DNA of 64,000 bases, from NCBI GenBank assembly GCA_022447225.1, contig JAKVAZ010000009.1:253886-317885 (forward strand), in the 5' to 3' direction. Of the stretch, positions 37,922-46,703 are shown piece after piece. The stretch comes from Fuerstiella sp. (GTDB lineage Bacteria; Planctomycetota; Planctomycetia; Planctomycetales; Planctomycetaceae). Position 1 is the first letter of the stretch. The number at the start of each line of letters is the position of its first letter. A program made the translations under genes and the position numbers. The notes beneath the pieces are model-generated. The model was not told where the DNA came from. It worked only from the letters and a program-made list of their open reading frames with translations, and ran no database searches.

Positions 37922-40375
37922 ATGATGCGACTTCTTTCTCCCGTGTTAGCTGTTGTCATCGGTTCCACCGCTGTCTTTGCTGACAGTGTCGATATCAAAA
38001 TCGATCCTGTGCCCGATTCAGGTACCATCCTGATTCGCAGTCCGGATGCACGTCAGCAGCTATTCGTCTCTGCCCTCAGGTCGGAAGGTCAGCAGCCTGA
38101 CGTAACGCGTGAAGTTAAATGGAGCGTCGCTCCGGAAGGCGTTGTTAATGTTGATGACAGCGGTCTTGTCACACCGTTGTCAGACGGTGAAGCAACGGTG
38201 ACGGCTGAGTGGCAAAATCAGGCAACAAGTCAGGTTTCTGTCTTGGTCAGCGGATTTGCCTCGCCACCTTCCATTAGTTTCAGAAATCAGATTGTTCCGA
38301 TTTTCACGCGTCTGGGCTGCAATGGTGGAGGCTGCCACGGAAAATCAGGAGGTCAAAACGGATTCAAACTGTCACTGCTTGGATTTTATCCGGACGAAGA
38401 TTACGAATTCATCCGCAAAGAAAACCGCGGTCGTCGTGCCTTCCCTGGTGCTCCTCAGGAAAGCCTGCTTGTCAAGAAAGCGATCGGCGAAACGCCTCAT
38501 GGTGGTGGTAAACGGATGGATACGGACAGTTACGAGTATCGCATGCTTGTCCGCTGGATTGAACAGGGCATGCCGTATGGCGATGAGTCGGCTCCCGAGG
38601 TTGTCGGAATTCAGTGTTTTCCGGACGCCAAAGTGATGACACAAGAGACAGAGCAACAGGTCTCCGTGATTGCAACGTACAGCGACGGCTCCATCGAAGA
38701 TGTCACCCGGATGACGGTTTACGAAGCCAATGACACTGAAATGGCTGAATGCAGTGAGACAGGTCTTGTAAATACACTGACTCTGGCGGGCGAAGTCGCA
38801 ATCATGGCCCGATATCAGGGACAGGTGTCGACATATCGTGCAACAATTCCGCTCGGAGCAGATGTATCGCAAATTCCGGAATCGGAAAACCTGGTCGACG
38901 CTGCCGTATTCAATAAACTCAAAGTACTTGGCATTCCGCCGTCCGAGGTCTGTGATGATGCCACATTCCTGCGTCGTGTTTCGCTGGATATCGGCGGAGC
39001 TCTGCCGGACATAACACAGGTGAATGCGTTTCTGGAAGATGACCGCCCGGACAAGCGAGCCCGATTGATTGATCAATTGCTGGACAGTGATGAATACGCA
39101 GACAATTTTGCCAACAAGTGGAATTTTGTTCTGCGCAACAAACGGACAAAAGGCGAAGACAAAACCGGTACCTTTCTGTTTCACCGATGGGTCCGTGACA
39201 GTATTTATGACAACAAACCCTACGACGATTTCGTCACCGAACTGCTGACTGCTACCGGTGAACCCACAATCAATCCGGCTGTCACTTGGTATCGTGAAGT
39301 TGATCAGGCCGAAGAGCAGGTCGAAGATACGGCACAACTGTTTCTGGGAGTTCGGATTCAGTGTGCCCGATGCCATCACCATCCGTTTGAACGCTGGAGC
39401 CAGAATGATTACTACAGTCTGGCTGCGTTCTTCAGTCAAATCGGTCGTGAGGGAATTCCAAATGCTCAGGCCGGTATTCGTGATCAGCAACTCGTGCATA
39501 ACAGTGGAGTTGCTGAGGCAAAGAATCCCCGGAACGGCACCATGCTCAAGCCCTCAGGACTGGGAGCGGTTCCGATCGCGGTTGCAGCAGAAGATGACCC
39601 GCGTGCCCAACTGGCGGAATGGATGCGGTCTCCGGACAATCCGTTCTTCGCTCGCACCCTGGTTAATCGGTACTGGAAACACTTCTTTAATCGCGGAATC
39701 GTCGAACCCGAAGATGATATGCGGGAGACGAATCCCCCAACCAACCCGGAACTCCTCAGTTCCCTGGCGAATTATTTCGTTGAATCCGGTTACGACATGA
39801 AAGAACTCGTTCGCACGATTTGCAATTCAAAAACTTACCAGCTCAGTGCCATTCCAAACGAGTACAACGGGAGCGACAAACAGAATTTTTCACGTTACTA
39901 TCCTCGACGTCTGGCTGCAGAAGCCCTGTACGATGCTTTCCACAAAGTCACCGGCACGTATGAGTCATTTGCTGACATGCCGGCCGGTACACGGGCGCTA
40001 CAGCTTGTTGACAGTTCGAAAGTACCTTATTTCCTTAAGGTATTCGGACAGCCGGCCGGCGACACTGCCTGCGAATGCGAACGGAGCCCGGATGCAAATC
40101 TGGCTCAGAGTCTGCACCTGTTAAACAGCAGCGAAGTTCAGAACAAGGTAGGTAAAGACGGAGCGCGAGCCAAAACTCTGGCCGCTGATACCGAACGACC
40201 TCATCGCGACAGGATTCAGGAACTGTACCGGGCCGCCTTCTCACGGCAAGCTGAACCCGACGAAATGCAGGTTGCGATTAGCTATATTGAATCTCACAAG
40301 GACAATGTGCCTGCCGCATACGAAGATATTTTGTGGGCACTCATCAACACCAAAGAATTCCTGTTCAATCACTAG
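37922..40375 (+). CDS. Exported cytochrome-like protein with DUF1549 and DUF1553 domains
   Basis: 817 residues with a signal peptide (MMRLLSPVLAVVIGSTAVFA). Order of parts: a Big_2-like Ig domain (about 20-112), a planctomycete cytochrome-like segment with CNGGGCH (C133, C138, H139; four residues between the cysteines instead of two), a second Ig-like stretch (about 210-310), DUF1549 with a canonical CARCH haem motif (C481, C484, H485), and DUF1553 to the C-terminus. These domains are abundant in planctomycetes and usually adjoin DUF1501 or PPC/WD40 genes. The activity is not established; polysaccharide-related roles are only proposed. The start 37922 has GGAG 9 bases before it. First gene of a three-gene operon. 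Confidence 0.92.
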   Translation: MMRLLSPVLAVVIGSTAVFADSVDIKIDPVPDSGTILIRSPDARQQLFVSALRSEGQQPDVTREVKWSVAPEGVVNVDDSGLVTPLSDGEATVTAEWQNQATSQVSVLVSGFASPPSISFRNQIVPIFTRLGCNGGGCHGKSGGQNGFKLSLLGFYPDEDYEFIRKENRGRRAFPGAPQESLLVKKAIGETPHGGGKRMDTDSYEYRMLVRWIEQGMPYGDESAPEVVGIQCFPDAKVMTQETEQQVSVIATYSDGSIEDVTRMTVYEANDTEMAECSETGLVNTLTLAGEVAIMARYQGQVSTYRATIPLGADVSQIPESENLVDAAVFNKLKVLGIPPSEVCDDATFLRRVSLDIGGALPDITQVNAFLEDDRPDKRARLIDQLLDSDEYADNFANKWNFVLRNKRTKGEDKTGTFLFHRWVRDSIYDNKPYDDFVTELLTATGEPTINPAVTWYREVDQAEEQVEDTAQLFLGVRIQCARCHHHPFERWSQNDYYSLAAFFSQIGREGIPNAQAGIRDQQLVHNSGVAEAKNPRNGTMLKPSGLGAVPIAVAAEDDPRAQLAEWMRSPDNPFFARTLVNRYWKHFFNRGIVEPEDDMRETNPPTNPELLSSLANYFVESGYDMKELVRTICNSKTYQLSAIPNEYNGSDKQNFSRYYPRRLAAEALYDAFHKVTGTYESFADMPAGTRALQLVDSSKVPYFLKVFGQPAGDTACECERSPDANLAQSLHLLNSSEVQNKVGKDGARAKTLAADTERPHRDRIQELYRAAFSRQAEPDEMQVAISYIESHKDNVPAAYEDILWALINTKEFLFNH

Positions 40376-40548
40376 AGATCCTGTTTGCACAGCAAAATGT
40401 GCAGTCCCGACACCCCGGAGGTAAAGAAGGTCCTCTGAAATTGTCGACTGCATGGTTCCAGGAATTTCGCCGCGTTCACGGGGCAGGGCAGCCTCAATCA
40501 CCTCGTCTTCCCCTCCCGTCACGTTTTCTCATATACCGGCAACTCTCG

Positions 40549-43500
40549 ATGACACGATGGCTCCGGATTCCAATTGGCCTGATTCTTCTATCCATTCTAC
40601 TGCCGGTTGCAACCGCACAGCTGCCGCAGATTCGACTCGGGGCTCTGTTTCCTCAGGGAGGCGCAGCTGGTTCAACAGTTCGGGTGGTAATCACTGAAAG
40701 CACGGATAACGACGAACTTTCTGGGTTGCTGTTTAGTAATCCGGAAATCACGGCAGTGCAGGCCACTGATGATTCCGGAGCAGACATTGCCAACAAGTTC
40801 GACGTGTCTGTTGGTGAAGGAGTTGAGCCGGGCTATTACGAAGTCCGACTGCGGGGTCTGTTTGGTGTCAGTAATCCCCGCACCTTTCGAGTCGACACGC
40901 TTGATGAGATCAATGAGGCTGAACCAAACAACACGACGGATGCTGCTCAGCTTGCGTCCATCGGTCAGATCATCAATGCGCGTGCCGACGCTGCCGGCGA
41001 CATTGACAACTTCAGAATTTCTGTCAAAGCCGGACAGACTATTACAATCCGTGCTGAAGCGGCCCGCATCGACTCGCTCATGCAGCCGGTTGTCCAGGTT
41101 CGGAATGAAACAGGACGTCGAATCGGGCGTGCTCGTCGCACACTGGACCAGGAAGCAAACATCGTAGTCACGAGTAACAGTGATCAGGTGCTGACTGTAA
41201 AAGTCCATGACATTGTTTACGCCGGAGGGCACAGATACCCTTATCGTCTCACCGTTGACACCCGACCGCTCGTGGATTTCGTCTGGCCACCAGTCGTCCC
41301 ATCCGGTGCAGAAACAGTTGTTATGCTGTACGGACGACATTTGCCCGACGGTGAACCCACGGACCTGAAGATCAACGGCACACCACTTTCACGGAAGCCA
41401 CATTTCATCAACGCTGTCAGCGTCTCCGGACCGTCTACCGGCTCATCCCCGGCAGCATCTGCAGTCGACACACGGTGGTGGAACGACATTGACGGCAACG
41501 TGCTGCGTCTGGCTGTCTGCCGTGGAGGGATTCCGGTATATCGAGATTCTGACCCCATCACAGCCACGGGTCATGCTCTTACAGGTCCGTTTACCGTTGC
41601 AGGACGTTTTCGATCCCGTGGAAATGAAAGTACGTTGCGTTTCTTCGCCCGCAAAGGGGAAGTAAGAGACATTGAGGTAGTGTCTCAACGATTGGGTGTC
41701 CCTGCCAATTCCATTCTCTACGTCGAAAAGGTTACAAAGGCAGAAGACGGCACGGAAACAGTAAAACTACTGGCTTCTGAAAAGGATGGACGTCAAAACC
41801 CCGGGGGAAATCAGTTACCCACGTTTACCAGTGACCCTGCTTACCGCCTGAAGGCAGATGAAGACGCTATCTACCAGTTGCGGGTCAAAGATCGTTTTGC
41901 GGGATCCACCTCGAGTCCGGAACGATTCTTTGTTGTTGATGTTCACTCCCCTCAGCCGGACTATGAACTCATCGCATTTGAATCAATCGCTTCTGCGGAC
42001 GGGGCTGCCCCGGCAACAACCGGGGCCGTCAGTATACGTCGAGGCGGACATTACGAAATCCCCGTTTATGTCATACGCGAAGACGGGCACAAAGCGGCTG
42101 TCACTGTCACTGCCGAAGGATTGCCGGACGGCATCACCTGTATTCCGGCAACGATCGCATCCGGACAACCCGGAACAAAACTGCTGTTAAAGGCTGCCGA
42201 CGATGCTCCGGAAGCGACAGTTCAGATTCGGATTACCGGAACTACCGAGGAATTGAAACGTGAAGCACATGTGGCAACGCTGTTGTACGACGGCATTAAC
42301 GGGTTGCCGCGAACCGGGAGATTGACTCATGCACTGATGCTCAATGTGATGAGAGATGACGAACCGTTTACCGTCCAGTTCGGACTGGCCAAAGCCGAGG
42401 TTCATCAGGATCAGCAGTTGTTAATTCCCGTAACACTGACCAGACGTAACGGATTCAATGGTAAGGTTGATGTGACCTTCATCGGTCAGCCTAAGAACGT
42501 TGATGTGCCGACGGTGTCTTTCGCAGCCGACGTTGTGACTGCCACGGCCCGACTCTACTTCAAAGAAAATGCGAAAACCGGGTCCGTCCAGCTTATGGCT
42601 TATGGCGCCGGGCCGGTCAAATATCGGCGAAACCCATGGATGGCCGAGCGGGCACATGCCCGCGTCGCAAAAATACAGAAACAGGTAGATCAGCAGCAGA
42701 CAATCCTGGACGACTCAACTGCAGCAATGAATTCAATTAACGATGATGTTGCGAGGGTGACAGGCTCAATCGCCACACTGAAAAAACAGCTCGACACGGA
42801 ACAAGCAGAAATCACTCAACTGAAAGCGAAAATCGCCGCAGCCACCGGTGAAGAAGGAGAGACACTGGCGGCGATTCGAAAGATTCAACAGGCCCAACTG
42901 ACAGCAGCGGAAACCGTACAAACAGCCGACACTTCACTTGAGGCACTTGAGACGGCATCTAAGTTTCTGGAGTCTGCAGCCGCCGAACTGACCAGAGTTA
43001 CAGAGGAAATTGCCGGCCAGACTGAACACCTGAAGATCGCCGTTGGTGAGGCCCTGGAAAATAAAAATCAGCGTAATGCAGCTCAGGCAGGTCTCGCTGT
43101 CCTTCAGGAAAAACTGAAACAGGCACAGGCTGGGGCAGCCGCGGCGCAGGAAAAACAGGATGAACTTAACGCTCAAAAAACCAAAGCCGACGAAGCAGCA
43201 AAAGCGGCTGACGCCGCCACACAACCCAAGGACGTCAACGTTCGCGCAGTTGCTTCAGCAATTGACCTCAACGTTTATAAAACGCCCGGCAAGATCACGG
43301 CTGCGGTTCCGGAAGGTGGGGCTGTTAAACGCGGCACCTCTATAGAAATTCCGGTAACGATTGCTCGAAAGAATGACTTCGCAGGTGCTGCCACAGTCAC
43401 TCTGTTGCTGGCCGACGGTACCGGATTAACGGCTTCGCCCGTTAATATTGCGGCGGATCAGACAGAAGGAAAAATCACGATCATCGCTGCCGACGACGCA

Positions 43501-43605
43501 CCGGTCGCAGATGTTTCCAATGCGGTTTTCCGCGCCACCACATCAGAATTTAACGGACGTCCCGCCTCATTTGACGTCCCCATTGCACTCAAGGTAACCG
43601 AATGA
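40549..43605 (+). CDS. Exported PPC-domain protein with long coiled coil
   Basis: 1018 residues. A signal peptide (LRIPIGLILLSILLPVATAQ) is followed by Ig-like strands, a bacterial pre-peptidase C-terminal (PPC) domain starting at NEAEPNNTTDAAQ (about 122-235) and several beta-rich segments (about 236-700). A heptad-like, Ala/Gln/Glu-rich coiled coil spans about 703-890, and a final Ig-like domain closes the protein. No enzyme motif was seen, so it is probably a structural or adhesive partner. ATG 40549 was chosen because the signal peptide begins there. Its stop overlaps the start of the next gene (ATGA, 43602-43605), implying coupled translation. It lies 173 bases after the DUF1549/DUF1553 gene. 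Confidence 0.88.
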   Translation: MTRWLRIPIGLILLSILLPVATAQLPQIRLGALFPQGGAAGSTVRVVITESTDNDELSGLLFSNPEITAVQATDDSGADIANKFDVSVGEGVEPGYYEVRLRGLFGVSNPRTFRVDTLDEINEAEPNNTTDAAQLASIGQIINARADAAGDIDNFRISVKAGQTITIRAEAARIDSLMQPVVQVRNETGRRIGRARRTLDQEANIVVTSNSDQVLTVKVHDIVYAGGHRYPYRLTVDTRPLVDFVWPPVVPSGAETVVMLYGRHLPDGEPTDLKINGTPLSRKPHFINAVSVSGPSTGSSPAASAVDTRWWNDIDGNVLRLAVCRGGIPVYRDSDPITATGHALTGPFTVAGRFRSRGNESTLRFFARKGEVRDIEVVSQRLGVPANSILYVEKVTKAEDGTETVKLLASEKDGRQNPGGNQLPTFTSDPAYRLKADEDAIYQLRVKDRFAGSTSSPERFFVVDVHSPQPDYELIAFESIASADGAAPATTGAVSIRRGGHYEIPVYVIREDGHKAAVTVTAEGLPDGITCIPATIASGQPGTKLLLKAADDAPEATVQIRITGTTEELKREAHVATLLYDGINGLPRTGRLTHALMLNVMRDDEPFTVQFGLAKAEVHQDQQLLIPVTLTRRNGFNGKVDVTFIGQPKNVDVPTVSFAADVVTATARLYFKENAKTGSVQLMAYGAGPVKYRRNPWMAERAHARVAKIQKQVDQQQTILDDSTAAMNSINDDVARVTGSIATLKKQLDTEQAEITQLKAKIAAATGEEGETLAAIRKIQQAQLTAAETVQTADTSLEALETASKFLESAAAELTRVTEEIAGQTEHLKIAVGEALENKNQRNAAQAGLAVLQEKLKQAQAGAAAAQEKQDELNAQKTKADEAAKAADAATQPKDVNVRAVASAIDLNVYKTPGKITAAVPEGGAVKRGTSIEIPVTIARKNDFAGAATVTLLLADGTGLTASPVNIAADQTEGKITIIAADDAPVADVSNAVFRATTSEFNGRPASFDVPIALKVTE

Positions 43606-46289
43606 TGCAACTACGACCGTACACAATCGTTTCTATTGCGTGTGTCGTTTTGAATACTGTCTGCCTGGCGGATCCCAACAACGACGAACAGCCGATTGTC
43701 CCTGAGGCTGTGAATCTCGGACGTCCTGTGTCTTTCAAAAATGACATTTACCCAATTCTCGCGGGCAGCTGTCTGGCATGTCACAACAGGACCAAAGCCG
43801 AAAGTGATTATGTTCTGGAAACAGCTGAGTTGGCGATCCAGGGTGGTGCTGCCGGCGAAGGCATTGTTCCGGGAGAACCGGACGACAGTTATATGTATAT
43901 GGTCGCAGCGCGGACAGAGGAACCCGCCATGCCTCCGATGCCCAACGAAGTTCAGGCAAAGCCTCTGACTCCCAAACAGCTCGGTCTTCTGCGACAGTGG
44001 ATCCTGGAAGGTGCAAAGGACGACAAATCCGGCGACGATGGCATCTCCTGGCAGGTCCTTGATGAAACACTCAAGGCTGTGTATTCGATTGATGCCGATC
44101 GCTTTGGACGTTTCGTTGCGGCTGGTCGCGCCAACAGAGTTACGGTCTATGACCTCGCAGCACCCGGAGTGGTGCGGTCCCTGATCGACCCGGCTTTGGA
44201 ACAGCCTGGTGTCTCACACCGCGACTATGCCCATGCTGTTGCATTTAATCCGGCCGGAGATCTTGTTGCGACCTCTGGTTATCGGGTAGTGAAACTGTGG
44301 AAACGAGAAAATTTCGCGGTGAATTCAACGGCAGATCTTCCGTCACTGGACGTGAATGTCTCCGGCGATGGAACTCTGCTGGTAAAAATATCCGACACTG
44401 GATCCGCTCAATTATTCCAGGCAGCAGAAGACAAACTGGTCGCTGATCTTAATAAGGACCTTAGTCGTGAACGCCTGATCTCAAAACGGGAAGCCGAACG
44501 TGCAATGAGAGAAGCACGGGTCAATGTGGTCAAAGCCCAGGTCGAGGAGAATCAGAAACGTCTGGATGAACAAAATAAAGCCGTCGAAGCTGCCGTTGAA
44601 AAACATAAAAACGCAACAGAGTCGGTTGCGGAAGCTGAAAAGAAGCTGACGGAAGCCCAAATCGCGGTCACGGGACCTGATCACCCGCTGGCCGAAGCCC
44701 GAATTACACTCGCCGACTCGGAACAACAGCTGGCCGAGTCACGAACCGCTGTCACTGCGGCTGAAAAACAGTTGAACGAATCCCCGGACAATAAGGAACT
44801 CAGCAACAAAGTTACCGAACTCAAACAAAGCGTCGAAAAACAGACAACGCAGGTACACGAACTTCGAGGCAGCGTGGTCGAGCTCAAGAGAAAAGCCCTC
44901 GCTGACGCGGAGGCATCCGTTGTCGAAGCTGAAAAACAACTGACAGAATCCCCGGACGATGAAGACCACAAAAAGAAGGTTGAAGACCTCAAAAAACTTG
45001 TCGAGGAGCTCAACAAGAAGATCCCTGCAGAGATAAAGTCTGAGATTGCTGACGCAGAGAAACAGCTGGCTAATGCTCCCGGTGACGAAAACCTGAAGAA
45101 GAAACTCGAAGAACTCCGCAAGAGTCAGGAAGAACTGAACAAGAAGATTGAAGAACTTAAAAAAGCTGTCACCGATGCAGAAAAGGCCGTTGTTGATGCG
45201 AAGGGTGCCGTTAAGTCGGCGTCACGAGGAATCGAACTGGCAAAGCAGTCTGTCGTTCGCGCGGAGGAACGACTTCAGGCTCGCAAGGATCTGCAGGCGC
45301 TGTCCGAAACTGAACTGGAACAGTCAACGACAAGTCGGGATGAAGCCAGTGCTGCGGTCGCTGATGAAATGAACGTTCTGGCAGCAGTCTTTATTCCTGA
45401 CGAACCACTGGTGGCTACCATTGAGCGTTCCGGAACCATCCGCCTCTGGCGTACCGGAGACGGTACTCCAGTGGATAAAATCTCTGCAGGTGAGGCCATA
45501 GACAGCAGTATCAAATCAGCAGCTTGTGATGGACGGTTACTGTCAATTGTGACTGACGATAACGTCAGTAGAACAGTTGATCTCTTTCCAGAATGGCAAC
45601 TGGTGCATCAGCTTGGACCGCAGGAAGACGCAGAATCTGTTTTTGTCGCTCGTGTGCTGAGTCTTGCTTTTTCACCTGACGGTTCACGTCTGGCAGTGGG
45701 CGGTGGAGAAGCATCGCGATCCGGAGAATTAACCGTCTGGAAAACCGCAGACTGGACGCTGGAGCGAGAAATCACTGATGCTCACAGCGATACAGTTTAT
45801 GGACTCGACTTTTCTGCTGATGGACGGTTTCTCGCCTCGGGTGCGGCTGACAAATTCGTTAAAGTCTTCAACGTGGAAACAGGTGAGCATGTGCGATCAT
45901 TTGAGGGACACACGCATCATGTCATGGACGTCAGCTGGAAGGGCGACCGAACCTCACTGGTCAGTGCCGGCGCAGATAACGTTCTGAAAGTCTGGGATGC
46001 GGAAACCGGTGAACAGCGGCGGACCATCAGTAGTCATAAGAAACAGGTAACTTCCGTTGAGTATGTCGGTCTGGAAGACAATTTTCTCAGCAGCGGCGGA
46101 GACAAACGAGTTGCCCTGCATCAGGCCGGAGACGGAAACGCTATCCGTGAATTTCCCGGAAGCAGTGACTACGTGTATTGTTCGTCAATAACCAGTGACG
46201 GCAAACTGGTTGTCGCCGGCGGGGAAGACGGTATCGTTCGCGTCTGGAATGGAGCAGACGCCTCAACAATCAGCACCTTTGAACCATAA
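43602..46289 (+). CDS. Cytochrome-type PSCyt1/WD40 protein with internal coiled coil
   Basis: 895 residues with an N-terminal signal peptide. A cytochrome-like domain of planctomycete type has the haem motif CLACH (C57, C60, H61) in the usual FKNDIYPILAGSCLACHNR context. WD40-like blades follow (about 165-285). A coiled coil (about 287-590) then interrupts the propeller. It contains three imperfect tandem repeats built on AEKQL-x-ES/NA-P-x-D-E, with EELNKKI recurring after the second and third. WD40 blades resume to the end (SGAADKFVKVFNVETGE, SAGADNVLKVWDAETGE, AGGEDGIVRVWNG). Probably an exported scaffold carrying haem. Translationally coupled to the PPC/coiled-coil gene; both bear long coiled coils, so the two may bind each other (inference). 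Confidence 0.9.
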   Translation: MMQLRPYTIVSIACVVLNTVCLADPNNDEQPIVPEAVNLGRPVSFKNDIYPILAGSCLACHNRTKAESDYVLETAELAIQGGAAGEGIVPGEPDDSYMYMVAARTEEPAMPPMPNEVQAKPLTPKQLGLLRQWILEGAKDDKSGDDGISWQVLDETLKAVYSIDADRFGRFVAAGRANRVTVYDLAAPGVVRSLIDPALEQPGVSHRDYAHAVAFNPAGDLVATSGYRVVKLWKRENFAVNSTADLPSLDVNVSGDGTLLVKISDTGSAQLFQAAEDKLVADLNKDLSRERLISKREAERAMREARVNVVKAQVEENQKRLDEQNKAVEAAVEKHKNATESVAEAEKKLTEAQIAVTGPDHPLAEARITLADSEQQLAESRTAVTAAEKQLNESPDNKELSNKVTELKQSVEKQTTQVHELRGSVVELKRKALADAEASVVEAEKQLTESPDDEDHKKKVEDLKKLVEELNKKIPAEIKSEIADAEKQLANAPGDENLKKKLEELRKSQEELNKKIEELKKAVTDAEKAVVDAKGAVKSASRGIELAKQSVVRAEERLQARKDLQALSETELEQSTTSRDEASAAVADEMNVLAAVFIPDEPLVATIERSGTIRLWRTGDGTPVDKISAGEAIDSSIKSAACDGRLLSIVTDDNVSRTVDLFPEWQLVHQLGPQEDAESVFVARVLSLAFSPDGSRLAVGGGEASRSGELTVWKTADWTLEREITDAHSDTVYGLDFSADGRFLASGAADKFVKVFNVETGEHVRSFEGHTHHVMDVSWKGDRTSLVSAGADNVLKVWDAETGEQRRTISSHKKQVTSVEYVGLEDNFLSSGGDKRVALHQAGDGNAIREFPGSSDYVYCSSITSDGKLVVAGGEDGIVRVWNGADASTISTFEP

Positions 46290-46703
46290 AGATTTTGTCA
46301 CGAACAACCACGCTTCATCAATGGTTCAGTTGGCCAGCTGGAGATGGAAGAACGGCTCCACCACTTTCACTGTTCGAACTCTGTAACAGAATTCGCCCCC
46401 GGGGACAGTTTTTAAATCTTCACGGGCAATAACGGGGTGCGGTACTTGCCGTCCTGAACTGGACACCACCGACGATTAATGCGCACAGCCGATCGACCGT
46501 ACGGATTCATCACAATCTGCCAAAAACATGAATCGGGAGATCCGTCCGCTCGTCATCGCTGACTTACAACGTGCTGCAGTGCCGTAAGGACATTGACGAT
46601 AACAGCCGACACGACCTGACAGCAAAGCTTAACGCCACGATCGAATCAAAACACGCCAACTGGCGTAACATCCTGTTCGACTTCTTTTGCAAACATCTCA
46701 TTC
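46290..46703. other. Convergent spacer before the DEAD-box gene
   Basis: 414 bases between two convergent genes. I see no strong terminator, repeat or RNA gene. A short tRNA-like string near 46321-46383 does not fold as a tRNA. Small open frames are not supported. Confidence 0.5.

Noticed and set aside
38316-38350. Treating CNGGGCH in the first DUF1549 protein as a standard CxxCH haem site.
   Set aside because: There are four residues between the cysteines. It is described as non-canonical and haem binding is left open.
38372-39499. A 375-codon open frame on the minus strand inside the DUF1549/DUF1553 gene.
   Set aside because: It lies wholly antisense to a gene with clear domains and haem motifs, and its translation has no recognisable protein pattern.
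46321-46383. A string resembling tRNA D-arm and T-loop pieces (GGTTCAGTTGG and GTTCGAACT).
   Set aside because: No acceptor stem or anticodon arm can be paired around them.
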